Positions 31,731 to 41,109 of a stretch of 64,000 nt of DNA are shown in pieces. Every line of letters starts with the position of its first letter. Positions within the stretch are counted from its first letter, which is position 1. Source of the stretch: Lachnospiraceae bacterium (GTDB lineage: Bacteria > Bacillota_A > Clostridia > Lachnospirales > Lachnospiraceae); NCBI GenBank assembly GCA_017522685.1, contig JAFWYN010000005.1, forward strand, positions 396,175 to 460,174, read 5' to 3'. Under the pieces are notes generated by a model, which was not told the DNA's origin, did not search any database, and was given only the letters and a program-made list of their open reading frames with translations. Position numbers and translations under genes: made by a program.

Positions 31731-33677
31731 ATGATTTGTAAGAATTGTGGAAGCACCGTAGAAGACGGCGTTAAATTCTGTACAAAGTGCGGCGAAAGAA
31801 TGGATGAAGTCGCAGAAGCAGTACAGGAAACCGCAGAAGCAGTGCAGGAAACTGCAGAAGCTGCACAGGAAACGGTAGAAGCAACACAGGAAGCAGCTGC
31901 AGAAGCAAAGGAAGAAGCTGCAGAAGTAAAGGAAAAAGTAGCAGATGTTGCGGAAGATGTTAAGGAAACCGTAGCAAATGTAACCAATGAAGTGAAGGAA
32001 GCTATGGAAGGAGCGGCTGAAAAAGTGAAGAAACTCCCTAAGACAGCAATAATTGTCGTAGCTGCAATTGCATTGGTTCTGATTGTAGTTTTGGCAAACT
32101 TCAAGAGCGTGACCAACAGTGTAAATAAGTTGGTTTCTTCTCCTGAGAAGTACTATGCAAGCGTAGAAAAGAACCAGATTAAAGAGTTGGCAGGCAGCTT
32201 TGCCGATACATACGACAATAATGTATTGGAAAATCTTGATTTCAATAACTACAGCGTAGATTATGCAATTGAAGTTGAGTTGGGCGAAGACGCACGTGAA
32301 TTAATCGAAACCTATCTTGAAGTAGATGATACGGAAGCATTTAAGAAGATGGCAGCAAGTTTCTTTATCTCTTTGAAGAATAATGTATTCTCCGGAGAAG
32401 CATCTGCAACATTAGGAAAGAACAAGCTGATTTCTGCTAATGCGGTAGTTGATATGGATAAGTGCGAAGCATATGCACAGATTCCCGAACTCAGTGACAA
32501 GTATATCGGTATCAACTTTGAAGAGTATGTAGAGGATTTTGCAGAAGAGTTCGCACTTGTTATGGAACAGAGTGATGCATTAACCGATGCATTCCCTAAG
32601 GCAAAGACCGTAGAAAAGCTGATTAACAAATATTTAACCATCGCTGTAAACAATGTTGGCAGTGTAAAGGAAGATAAGGGTACCATCGAGGTTGGTGATA
32701 TCGAGCAGAAGTGTACTACCATCCGTATCCGTATTAAGGCCGAGGATATGATTAATATCGCTAAGGCGGTCTTAGAAGAAGCTAAGGTTGATAAGGATTT
32801 ACACAACATTATCATCGATTTCGTGAATGCAGTAGCTGAAATGAGCGAAGATGAAATGGAAATGGACGGCGAAGACGTTATCGATATGTTCGTGGAAGAA
32901 ATTGAAAGCTTTTTAGATGAATTAGAAGAATTGGAAGACGAAGATTATGATTCTGAAGAAGAAATCGTTATGAACCTTTGGGTTGATGGCGAAGGCGAAG
33001 TGATCGGAAGAGAAGTAAAAGTAAACGATGAAACTCTCTTCTCTTACAAGATGGCTCAGAAGGGCAGCAAGTTTGAGTTTAAGGCAAGTGTATATAGTAA
33101 TACTTATGAATATGACTACGATACTTATGAGTATAAAGATATCGAGCAGGAAATCACTTTCGAAGGTGCAGGTAAGAAGAACTCTTCTTCTTTAAACGGT
33201 GAGTTTGCATTGAAGATGAAGAAGGGCGACGAAAGCCTGAAGCTTTTGGAAGTTGCCGTAGACGACTTCAAGACCAAGAAGGCAAAAGAAGGCTATCTTG
33301 ACGGTAGCTTCACCTTCAGCCTGTCTAAGGATTTATTAGAAGAAGCAGGTGCAGGTATTGCAGGCTCTGTGGTTAGCAAATATCAGCTGAAGGTTGACAT
33401 AAAGACTGGTAAGGATGCAGCAGATTTAGCAGTATCCGTTTTGGATGATGATGAATTGTTTGCAAAGGTGGCATTAAGCACCAAGATTGGTAACGGTAAG
33501 TCAGCTAAATTACCTAAGGGTATTTTAGTTGAGGACCAAGAGGATATCATGGAATGGGCAGAAACCATCGATACCGAGAAGTTCTTAAAGAAGATTGAGA
33601 AGTCAGGTCTTCCTGTAGAAATTGTAGAGGAAATCGAAGACGTTTGTGACCAGTTAGAGGAAATGTTGGACGAATAA
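31731..33677 (+). CDS. Zinc-ribbon, single-pass membrane protein with coiled-coil neck
   Basis: The N-terminus is a zinc ribbon (CKNCGSTVEDGVKFCTKCGE, two CxxC pairs). Residues 28-105 are an Ala/Glu-rich coiled coil with 7-residue repeats (AVQETAEAVQETAEAAQETV). A membrane segment follows at about 106-125 (IIVVAAIALVLIVVLANF), and a 520-residue outer domain rich in acidic residues, with long Asp/Glu clusters. The outer part fits families such as DUF6583, though I recall that group only by its features. ATG 31731 follows GAGGAGG. The next genes encode an ABC exporter only 3 bases away, so it may be its partner. Confidence 0.75.
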   Translation: MICKNCGSTVEDGVKFCTKCGERMDEVAEAVQETAEAVQETAEAAQETVEATQEAAAEAKEEAAEVKEKVADVAEDVKETVANVTNEVKEAMEGAAEKVKKLPKTAIIVVAAIALVLIVVLANFKSVTNSVNKLVSSPEKYYASVEKNQIKELAGSFADTYDNNVLENLDFNNYSVDYAIEVELGEDARELIETYLEVDDTEAFKKMAASFFISLKNNVFSGEASATLGKNKLISANAVVDMDKCEAYAQIPELSDKYIGINFEEYVEDFAEEFALVMEQSDALTDAFPKAKTVEKLINKYLTIAVNNVGSVKEDKGTIEVGDIEQKCTTIRIRIKAEDMINIAKAVLEEAKVDKDLHNIIIDFVNAVAEMSEDEMEMDGEDVIDMFVEEIESFLDELEELEDEDYDSEEEIVMNLWVDGEGEVIGREVKVNDETLFSYKMAQKGSKFEFKASVYSNTYEYDYDTYEYKDIEQEITFEGAGKKNSSSLNGEFALKMKKGDESLKLLEVAVDDFKTKKAKEGYLDGSFTFSLSKDLLEEAGAGIAGSVVSKYQLKVDIKTGKDAADLAVSVLDDDELFAKVALSTKIGNGKSAKLPKGILVEDQEDIMEWAETIDTEKFLKKIEKSGLPVEIVEEIEDVCDQLEEMLDE

Positions 33678-33680
33678 TTC

Positions 33681-34352
33681 ATGAGTCAGTTGAGAATTAA
33701 AGGAATTAAGAAGTTTTATAAAAAGCGGGAAGTGCTGCAGGGGATTGATTTGCAGGTGAGTTCCGGAAAGTGTATCGGAATATTGGGTGCCAACGGAAGC
33801 GGTAAATCAACCTTGCTGGCAATTCTGGCCGGCGTATTAAAAGCAGACGAAGGGGAATTCTTGTGGCAGGATAAAGATCTGCTAAAGGATTCCCCTTTAG
33901 CAGAGAAAATCATCGGTTATGTACCTCAGGGGACTCCTCTTTTAGAGGAGCTTTCCGCATGGGACAATCTGCTTCTTTGGTATGATAAGAACAGACTGAA
34001 AAAGGAGCTGGAAGACGGTGTGTTGGCGATGCTGGGTATCAATGAGTTTCTCAAGGTGCCTGTGTGTAAAATGTCCGGCGGTATGAAGAAGAGACTGGCA
34101 ATCGGCTGCTCGGTAGCCGGCAATCCTTCCGTACTTTTGATGGATGAGCCCTCGGCTGCACTGGATTTGCAGTGTAAGGAGAGGATTGTCACATATATTA
34201 AAGATTTCAAGGCCCATGGCGGGATTGTACTTTTGGCCACCCATGACGCACAGGAAATCGAAATTTGTGATGAGTGGTATATTTTGAAGGAGGGTGTATT
34301 ACACCCCTATGAATTTGACGGAAACATTCACTATTTAGTAGGAAAGCTATAA
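33681..34352 (+). CDS. ABC transporter ATP-binding protein
   Basis: A 223-residue ATPase with Walker A GANGSGKST, signature MSGGMKKRL, Walker B SVLLMDEPSAALD and switch His in LLATHDAQE. It starts 3 bases after the zinc-ribbon protein gene without a clear ribosome binding site, and its stop codon overlaps the start of the next permease (TAATG). It energises the pair of ABC-2 permeases that follow. The cargo is unknown. Confidence 0.88.
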   Translation: MSQLRIKGIKKFYKKREVLQGIDLQVSSGKCIGILGANGSGKSTLLAILAGVLKADEGEFLWQDKDLLKDSPLAEKIIGYVPQGTPLLEELSAWDNLLLWYDKNRLKKELEDGVLAMLGINEFLKVPVCKMSGGMKKRLAIGCSVAGNPSVLLMDEPSAALDLQCKERIVTYIKDFKAHGGIVLLATHDAQEIEICDEWYILKEGVLHPYEFDGNIHYLVGKL

Positions 34353-35590
34353 TGTGTAGTTGGAAGCAATATCTAATCGTACAACTAAAAAGAGTAGGAA
34401 AAGCATTGCCCGGAATCTGCCTGCTGACGGTCGCACTGACCGTTAGTCTGCTCTTTCTGTTAAAGGCAATGTTTTTGATTGAAGAATCGAAAGAGAAGAA
34501 ACAGGTCGTAGAAGTAGGTGTCGTAGGTGATTTGTCGGATACCTATCTGGGAATCGGTATCAATGTCATCAAGAACATGGAAGATATTAAGGAAATGGCC
34601 AATATCGAAACCATGACAGAGGAAGAGGCAAAGAGTAAGTTTGCTGACGGAGAGATTAGTGCGTATCTTTTGGTTCCGGAGGGCTTTGTAGATTCTATCT
34701 TAATCGGCGAAAACAAGCAGCTGACCTATGTGACGACCAAGTCTGCCCAGGGTATCGGAGGGATTCTGATTAATGAATTGGTGGGTTCCATATCCCGAAT
34801 GGTTACATTGACCCAGAATTCCATATATGCCATGCAAAGTTATATGATAGACTATGGCAAGAGAGAGCAACTGAGAGAAGCTACGATGGATATGAATATG
34901 GCCTATATAGAAGTGGTTATGAATCGTATGGGTGTGTTTGAACTGCAGGAATTAGGAGTATCCAATGCCATTTCCCTTACCGGCCATTTGTTTACCGGTA
35001 TTCTGTTGCTTTTGATTCTCTTGTGGGGGATCAATAGTGTATCCTTAATGGTGCGAGAGGAGCATTCCCTGCTACGCATCCTGCACACCAAGGGACTTGG
35101 TGCCAAGGGCCAGGTAAGTGCAGAGGTATCAGCTTATGCCTTTTTGCAATGTATTACTTTGCTTTGTGTTTTTGTTTGTCTTATAGTGGCAAAGACTGCC
35201 ATGGGTTTTGAGATAAAGGAATGGGATTGCATGGGCTTTAGTGAGCAGCTGGGCTTTATGTTACAGCTGATTCCGGTGGTGGTACTGGTGAGCGCTATGC
35301 AGGCATTTTTATATGAATTGGTGACGAATGTGGTAACAGGGGTGCTGTTACAGTTTGTAGTAGCTGTGAGTATGGCTTATGTGTCAGGATGTATCTATCC
35401 CTTATCCTTTTTCCCTGAATTTGTGCAGGTGATAGGGGGTTATTCTCCCATAGGAGCGGCATTAAGTTATATGCAAAAGGGACTGACCGGCCAAAACGGC
35501 ATGAAGGAATTGATGATTATCGTATGCTATATCCTATTGTTTGGAGCGTTACAGATGTGGCGACGAAACAAGCGCATCATAAACGGATGA
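34352..35590 (+). CDS. ABC-2 type permease, first subunit
   Basis: A 412-residue protein with one N-terminal membrane segment, an outer domain (about 45-200) and five C-terminal segments, the typical plan of YhgE/ABC-2-like exporters. MTEEEAKSKFADGEISAYLL and LVPEGFVDSILIGENKQLTY are characteristic of that outer domain. It is translationally coupled to the ATPase gene by a TAATG overlap. Confidence 0.85.
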   Translation: MCSWKQYLIVQLKRVGKALPGICLLTVALTVSLLFLLKAMFLIEESKEKKQVVEVGVVGDLSDTYLGIGINVIKNMEDIKEMANIETMTEEEAKSKFADGEISAYLLVPEGFVDSILIGENKQLTYVTTKSAQGIGGILINELVGSISRMVTLTQNSIYAMQSYMIDYGKREQLREATMDMNMAYIEVVMNRMGVFELQELGVSNAISLTGHLFTGILLLLILLWGINSVSLMVREEHSLLRILHTKGLGAKGQVSAEVSAYAFLQCITLLCVFVCLIVAKTAMGFEIKEWDCMGFSEQLGFMLQLIPVVVLVSAMQAFLYELVTNVVTGVLLQFVVAVSMAYVSGCIYPLSFFPEFVQVIGGYSPIGAALSYMQKGLTGQNGMKELMIIVCYILLFGALQMWRRNKRIING

Positions 35591-35595
35591 GGTAG

Positions 35596-36771
35596 ATGAT
35601 GAAGAGATTTTTTATCTGGCAATATATGTTAAATAAGCGTCTGCTTCATAAAAAGGAGTTCATTATTCTGCTCTGCCTGATTCCATTATTGGTATGGGGG
35701 ATTACGCTGGTGTCCAAGGAGGAAAGCAGTGTAGTTACCGTGGCGCTAAGCATGGAAGATGAAGAAGATGAGCTGGCAAATCAGATTATTGATGAAATGA
35801 TGCAGGAGGACAGTATTATCCGCTTTATCTTCATGGAACCGGAGGCTTCTTACGAGGCGGTAAGAGCCGGAGAAGTGGATTGTGCCTGGATTTTCAGAGA
35901 GGATTTTCAGAAAAAGCTGATTACTACCTTTGCGAAAAGAGTTGAGGAGGTGCCGCCGGTTTATGTGGTGGTGCAAGAGGACAATGTGGCCCTGAAGCTG
36001 TCCAGAACCAAATTGTATGGTTATATTTTTCCCCATCTGGCTTTTTTACTGGGACAGAATTTCCTGGAGACAGAAGTGATGGATGGGCAGCAAGTATCGG
36101 CAGAGGAACTTCAAAGATACTTTGATGAAAATGCGGTAGAACAGGGGATTATTCAGATTGCTTATTTGTCCAAGGATGAAATTCTGGCAGATGTGGATGT
36201 GACGGACAGAGAAGAAGAGGAATCAGTATCCTATCTGATGACACCTGTCAGAGGTATGCTTTTGGTACTCCTGATTGTTGCAGGACTGGTAGTGACCCTT
36301 TACTATATGCAGGATGAGGAACGTGGCATGTTCGCATGGATTCCCGTGCACAAGAGGAGGGGACTGTTTTACTCCTACTTGTTCGGAGCCTTGCTGGATA
36401 CCGGTCTGGTAGTTTTGTTAGGATTTTTCATAAGCGACGGAAAGCTTGTGTCGCTTCGGGAGCTGGGAATATTGCTGCTTTATATACCGGCAACGGCTGC
36501 GTTCTGTGAATTGGTGAAAATTCTGATTTGTACCAAGGAGCGTCTGGCGAAATGGATTCCGCTGTTGGCCGTGGCTATGTTGGGACTTTGTCCCGTATTC
36601 CTGGATTTAGGAACCGGATTTGCAGTACAGTATGCATTTCCCGCCACCTATTATCTGAGAGGTTTATACGATAAAAATATGATTTGGTATATGCTGTTAT
36701 ATGCAGTGGTATTGTTTGCGGCAGGCAGTATTTATCATAAAATTGCAGATCACAGAAAAATACTTGAGTAA
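35596..36771 (+). CDS. ABC-2 type permease, second subunit
   Basis: Same plan as the preceding permease: one N-terminal segment, an outer domain with YEAVRAGEVDCAWIFREDFQ and about five membrane segments at the C-terminus. Two adjacent ATG codons (35596, 35599) are possible starts. The two permeases and the ATPase form a heterodimeric exporter. The cargo is unknown; the neighbouring genes suggest the envelope. Confidence 0.82.
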   Translation: MMKRFFIWQYMLNKRLLHKKEFIILLCLIPLLVWGITLVSKEESSVVTVALSMEDEEDELANQIIDEMMQEDSIIRFIFMEPEASYEAVRAGEVDCAWIFREDFQKKLITTFAKRVEEVPPVYVVVQEDNVALKLSRTKLYGYIFPHLAFLLGQNFLETEVMDGQQVSAEELQRYFDENAVEQGIIQIAYLSKDEILADVDVTDREEEESVSYLMTPVRGMLLVLLIVAGLVVTLYYMQDEERGMFAWIPVHKRRGLFYSYLFGALLDTGLVVLLGFFISDGKLVSLRELGILLLYIPATAAFCELVKILICTKERLAKWIPLLAVAMLGLCPVFLDLGTGFAVQYAFPATYYLRGLYDKNMIWYMLLYAVVLFAAGSIYHKIADHRKILE

Positions 36772-36853
36772 GGAATAAAACATATATTTTGCGGATATAC
36801 TGGTGTTAGATAGTTGCCCAAGCTTTGGCAATGCTAATTTAAGGAGGACGATT

Positions 36854-37480
36854 ATGAAAAAACCGGTTATCTGCTTGTGTATGACTGCTTTGCTTTTGGG
36901 ATTTACGGCATGCGTGGCCACAGGAGATTCAGAAGGCAGTCAGGAAAACAGTGTTACGGAAAGAAACGAAGGTGTTGCATCCAACCAAAAGGATACCGAA
37001 CTTTTTTCCGGAGATAAAGAAGTGGAACAGAAAGATACAAACAGTATTCGTCAGACTCTGGTGGAGGTGTTGGGTGAAGATTATTGGCCCGATATGCAGA
37101 TTGATCCGGAGTATCTGGAGGAGTACGGCTTGTATTCAGATATATATGATGTGTTTTATGGGGAAATGCTTAAAGATACCACCAATGCGGATACACTGAT
37201 TATCATCGGTGCCAAGGAAGGGATGGTAGAAGAGGCAGAGGAAGTACTAAACAGATATCGTGAGGCTTTGGTGGCGGATATCGACCAATATCCCATGAAT
37301 GCCGGAAAGATTCAGGCATCCAGGATTGAAACCATCGGAAATTATGTGTGCTTTGTCCAGTTGGGTGCAGACACGAGAAATGAGTATGGTGAGAATGGGA
37401 ATGAGGATGCGGTTATCAGACATTGCCAGGAGCAGAACGAGTTGGCGATTGAGGCCATCAGCAAGAAGCTGGGTGGATAA
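36854..37480 (+). CDS. DUF4358-like lipoprotein
   Basis: A lipoprotein signal with lipobox FTAC (Cys about 20), a polar linker (about 20-60) and a domain of about 140 residues with EVLGEDYWPDMQIDPEYLEE, IIIGAKEGMVEEAEEVLNRY and a Gln-rich helix near the end. That is the DUF4358 pattern. Start is ATG 36854 after AGGAGG. A near-palindrome (TTGCCCAAGCTTTGGCAA, 36814-36831) stands before it. These proteins often accompany MBOAT and DHHW genes, as here. Confidence 0.78.
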   Translation: MKKPVICLCMTALLLGFTACVATGDSEGSQENSVTERNEGVASNQKDTELFSGDKEVEQKDTNSIRQTLVEVLGEDYWPDMQIDPEYLEEYGLYSDIYDVFYGEMLKDTTNADTLIIIGAKEGMVEEAEEVLNRYREALVADIDQYPMNAGKIQASRIETIGNYVCFVQLGADTRNEYGENGNEDAVIRHCQEQNELAIEAISKKLGG

Positions 37481-37494
37481 TGGAGAGACTGTAA

Positions 37495-38853
37495 ATGATT
37501 TTCAGTAGTACAATGTTTCTGTTTCGGTTTTTACCGATATTTTTCATATTGTATTTTGGGGCACCCTTGAGGATGAAGAATATCATCCTTTTGTTAGGGA
37601 GCCTTTTTTTCTATGCCTGGGGAGAACCGCAGTATGTGCTGTTGCTATTGATTCTCATTTTTTCGGATTACTGTCACGGAAGGTTTATGGGCCGAAGCAA
37701 AAGGAAATCTACCAGACTGTTTTTACTTTGTACTTCGCTATTGATCAGTGTGTCTGTATTTAGCTTTTTCAGGTATATTGATGCAATGCCCCTTGGTATG
37801 TGCTTCTATCTGTTTCAATCCATGTCCTATATCATTGATTGCTATCGGGGCAAGGTGAAGGTACAGACCAATCTTTTGGATTATGCGGTATATGTAAGTT
37901 TGTTTACGCAGATGCTTGCAGGCCCCATAGTGAAATATGCAGAGGTGGAGAAACAGCTTCGTGAGAGAAAGCCGGATGTGGTACAGATAAGCCATGGCTG
38001 TAGCCGGTTTATTGTGGGACTTGCTAAAAAGGTGCTGTTGGCGAATCAGCTGGGACTTCTCTGGGCGGATATTTATGCCCGCGATTTTGGAGAATTAACT
38101 GTTCTTGCAGCGTGGCTGGGTATTCTGGCCTTCGGGCTACAGATCTATTTTGATTTTTCCGGTTTTGCGGATATGGCCATTGGTTTGAGTGCTTGCTTGG
38201 GCTTTGTTTTTCCGGAGAATTTCCGATACCCTTATATTGCCACTTCCGTCAGCGATTTCTGGTGTCGATGGAATATGACCCTGACCGGCTGGCTTCGGGA
38301 ATATGTTTATCTTCCCCTGGGTGGAAAGAAAAAGGGCGTGCCGAGGCGGATTTTGAATATTTGTATTGTATGGGTTCTTATCGGCATCTGGCACGGTACC
38401 GGGCTTCGATTCCTTGTATGGGGACTTTGGTTTGCCTTTTGGGTTGTGTTGGAAAAGCTGTTTTTAAAGCGTCTACTAAGACGGCTGCCCAATTGGTTTG
38501 ACAATGTATATACCCTGTTTATTGTATGCATGGGCTGGGTGGTTTTAGGTATCCCCCAATGGCAGGATACGGTGGGCTATTTTGAAGCCATGTTTGGACA
38601 GAATGGTGCGGGATGGTATAACAGGGAAGCCTTTTATCTGCTTTTGGAGTATCTGGTGCTGTTTGTGGCAGCTGTCATAGGCGCCACTCCTCTGATGCAG
38701 CAGATAGCAGCACGTTTAAGCCGGTCGGTTACCGGTTTTGGTATAGCACAGTATCGTGTTCTGGAAAAGCTGGTATTATCCTTATTGTTGATTTTGTCCA
38801 TTGTATATCTGGCAGGCTCAGATTATCAGCCGTTTCTCTATTTTTGGCATTAA
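37495..38853 (+). CDS. MBOAT family O-acyltransferase
   Basis: A polytopic enzyme of 452 residues, about 11 segments, matching AlgI/DltB-type MBOAT transferases: MCFYLFQSMSYIIDCYRG, the active-site His in WVLIGIWHGTGLRFLVWG and the preceding region WCRWNMTLTGWLREYVYLP. It moves acetyl groups across the membrane for O-acetylation of an exopolysaccharide or cell wall polymer. The next gene encodes a DHHW-like protein that would transfer the acetyl group outside. ATG 37495 follows GGAGA. Confidence 0.9.
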   Translation: MIFSSTMFLFRFLPIFFILYFGAPLRMKNIILLLGSLFFYAWGEPQYVLLLLILIFSDYCHGRFMGRSKRKSTRLFLLCTSLLISVSVFSFFRYIDAMPLGMCFYLFQSMSYIIDCYRGKVKVQTNLLDYAVYVSLFTQMLAGPIVKYAEVEKQLRERKPDVVQISHGCSRFIVGLAKKVLLANQLGLLWADIYARDFGELTVLAAWLGILAFGLQIYFDFSGFADMAIGLSACLGFVFPENFRYPYIATSVSDFWCRWNMTLTGWLREYVYLPLGGKKKGVPRRILNICIVWVLIGIWHGTGLRFLVWGLWFAFWVVLEKLFLKRLLRRLPNWFDNVYTLFIVCMGWVVLGIPQWQDTVGYFEAMFGQNGAGWYNREAFYLLLEYLVLFVAAVIGATPLMQQIAARLSRSVTGFGIAQYRVLEKLVLSLLLILSIVYLAGSDYQPFLYFWH

Positions 38854-38871
38854 TCGGAAAGGAGGCAATTC

Positions 38872-40002
38872 ATGGATTTATATGGTGAGAAGAGAAATGC
38901 CGTAAGAACTATTGTGTTCTTATGTGCCATAATGTTATTGCTGACGATTGTGGATTTGCTTCCTGTAGAGGAATGGCGCAGGGAAGATAGTGCGGATATA
39001 TCTGTGCTGGTACCAAAACCCACAAAGGAAACCATAAAAGACGGGACCTTTATGAGGGAATACGAAAGTTTTGTGGAGAAAGAATTTGTCAGCAAGGATA
39101 ACTGGCAGGCACTTCGTATGCACATGGATGTGTTGCGTGGTGTAAGAGAAATAAATGGTGTGTATCTGGGAAAGGACGATTATCTGATAGAGAAGCATAC
39201 GGAAGACTCTTTTTCGGAAGAGAACCTTCAAAGGAGTATGGATGCCATGCAGAAGTTACTGGAGGAGTTCCCTCAAGCCAAGCTGATGGCAGTACCTACC
39301 ACCGACAACATATTAACGGACAACTTGCCGGCCTTTGCACCTTATTATGACCAACGTGGTCTGTTGGAGCAGATAAAGAGCACATTGGGTGAACAGGCTG
39401 TCATTGATGTATATGATGTGATGAAGGCACATGCAGAGGAAGCAGTTTTTTATAGGACGGATCGGGAGTGGACTTCCCTGGGAGCCTATTACGGATATCT
39501 GGAGTTTGCAAAGTCTTTTTATTTACCGGCCAAGCAATATTTGAAACAGGAACCGGTAAAGGTTTCGGAGGATTTTCGCGGTGCCTTGTATGAACAAGCA
39601 GGTCGTGCTGTGGATGCAGAGGAAATATGGATGTTTCCTGCCACGGCGGATAAAAGGTATACCATTACCTACGATGGCACAAAAACCACCGACACTTTTT
39701 ACGAACCGGAATATTTGGGCGGTGAGGATCCGTTGGGATACTTCCTGGATGGTCTCCATGCTGTCACAGAGATTGAAAGAGAATCATTTTCTGAGAAGAA
39801 ATTGTTTATCATAAAGGACGGATTCGGAGAAAGTATGATTCCGCTTTTGGCACGGCATTACAAAAACGTTTACGTAGTGGATTTAAGCTGTTATAATGAT
39901 AAGCTGATTGATTTCATGAAGGAATGCGATGAAAACGGCGACATGGATGTGTTGGTTTTGTATGATTGCGTGACCTTTGCAGAAGGCTTTCGGATTCCGT
40001 AG
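38872..40002 (+). CDS. DHHW-like protein (AlgJ/AlgX-related), altered motif
   Basis: One N-terminal membrane segment and a single outer domain of about 350 residues, fitting the SGNH-fold DHHW family that works with MBOAT enzymes: WQALRMHMDVLRGVREINGV, then YRTDREWTSLGAYYGYLEFA, and ends with LFIIKDGFGESMIPLLARHY and YVVDLSCYND. The normal motif is TDHHWT, with catalytic Asp and His. Here it reads TDREWT, so both His positions are replaced. Asp and Trp remain, as does the DGFGES Ser region. It may be inactive or act differently. The AAGGAGG ribosome binding site is strong. Confidence 0.82.
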   Translation: MDLYGEKRNAVRTIVFLCAIMLLLTIVDLLPVEEWRREDSADISVLVPKPTKETIKDGTFMREYESFVEKEFVSKDNWQALRMHMDVLRGVREINGVYLGKDDYLIEKHTEDSFSEENLQRSMDAMQKLLEEFPQAKLMAVPTTDNILTDNLPAFAPYYDQRGLLEQIKSTLGEQAVIDVYDVMKAHAEEAVFYRTDREWTSLGAYYGYLEFAKSFYLPAKQYLKQEPVKVSEDFRGALYEQAGRAVDAEEIWMFPATADKRYTITYDGTKTTDTFYEPEYLGGEDPLGYFLDGLHAVTEIERESFSEKKLFIIKDGFGESMIPLLARHYKNVYVVDLSCYNDKLIDFMKECDENGDMDVLVLYDCVTFAEGFRIP

Positions 40003-40036
40003 CAGATAAGTACAGGAAAGAAAAGAGGATGAGGAA

Positions 40037-40891
40037 TTGGCAAATTTAGGAATTCCACAGAATACCATTGCAGTATTGCAAAAATATAATTTTAATTTTC
40101 AAAAGAAGTTCGGACAGAATTTCCTGATAGATACGCATGTGCTGGAGAAAATCATGGATTCCGCGGAGATAACCAAAGAGGACTGTGTGTTGGAAATAGG
40201 CCCCGGTATCGGTACCATGACTCAGTATCTGGCGGAAAGAGCCGGTCATGTAGTGGTGGTAGAAATCGATAAAAATCTGATACCCATTTTGGAAGAGACC
40301 CTATCCGCCTATGACAATGTGACCATTATCAATAACGACATCCTAAAGGTGGATATTAATAAACTGGTGGACGAACTGAACGACGGGAAACCCATTAAGG
40401 TGGTGGCGAATTTGCCCTATTATATTACCACTCCTATTATTATGGGCCTGTTTGAAAGTCATGTGCCCATAAAGAGTATCACCATCATGGTGCAGAAGGA
40501 AGTGGCAGACCGTATGCAGGTAGGCCCCGGCACCAAGGACTACGGCGCCCTGTCATTGGCGGTGCAGTATTATGCGAAACCTCAGATTGTGGCTAATGTG
40601 CCACCCAATTGCTTCATTCCCAGACCGAATGTGGGAAGTGCGGTAATTCGTCTGACCCGTTATGAGAAACCGCCTGTAGAAGCGGCAGACGAGAAAAAGA
40701 TGTTTGCCCTGATTCGGGCATCTTTCAATCAGCGAAGAAAAACGCTGGTGAACGGACTGACCAATGCGCCGGAACTGGGACTGTCCAAGGAAGCAGTCAC
40801 GGAAGCACTGGAAAAGCTGGGCTTATCCCCCACTGTCAGAGGGGAAACACTGACCTTAGAGCAGTTTGCAGAATTAAGCAATATATTATAA
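40037..40891 (+). CDS. rsmA: 16S rRNA dimethyladenosine transferase
   Basis: RsmA/KsgA dimethylates two adjacent adenosines near the 3' end of 16S rRNA. Motifs: KKFGQNFLID at the N-terminus, SAM-binding VLEIGPGIGTMTQYLAE, catalytic NLPYYITTPIIM, and C-terminal RASFNQRRKTLVNGL. At 284 residues it has family length. The start is TTG 40037 after GAGGATGAGGA, as the family N-terminus MANLGIPQNT requires; no ATG fits. It lies 34 bases after the DHHW-like gene and ends before a terminator-like hairpin. Confidence 0.95.
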   Translation: MANLGIPQNTIAVLQKYNFNFQKKFGQNFLIDTHVLEKIMDSAEITKEDCVLEIGPGIGTMTQYLAERAGHVVVVEIDKNLIPILEETLSAYDNVTIINNDILKVDINKLVDELNDGKPIKVVANLPYYITTPIIMGLFESHVPIKSITIMVQKEVADRMQVGPGTKDYGALSLAVQYYAKPQIVANVPPNCFIPRPNVGSAVIRLTRYEKPPVEAADEKKMFALIRASFNQRRKTLVNGLTNAPELGLSKEAVTEALEKLGLSPTVRGETLTLEQFAELSNIL

Positions 40892-40898
40892 ACACAGA

Positions 40899-40936
40899 GA
40901 GTCTTTTGCGGAGAGTTCCATAAAAGGCTCTTTTCG
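40899..40936 (+). terminator. Terminator-like hairpin after rsmA
   Basis: AGAGTCTTTT pairs with AAAAGGCTCT (one mismatch) around a 16-base loop, followed by TTTTCG; a modest intrinsic terminator. Confidence 0.6.
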
Positions 40937-41008
40937 ATATATAGTTTTCCAAATACTACCTGATACACTATATCTTGTATTTTTTTATAAAAAAATAAGT
41001 TTTTATTT

Positions 41009-41037
41009 TTGACATAGCAATGCCGTTATGATAGACT
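41009..41037 (+). promoter_or_regulatory. Promoter for the TPR/pseudo-AAA+ gene
   Basis: TTGACA (41009-41014) and TAGACT (41032-41037) with a 17-bp spacer. A TATGAT nearer to the -35 has wrong spacing. Leader about 65 bases. Confidence 0.55.
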
Positions 41038-41109
41038 AAAAGTAATAGTGGCTACATGTAAAAACAGGATGAAATCTTTCATCGGGGACAGATAAAGGAG
41101 AGAATCACT

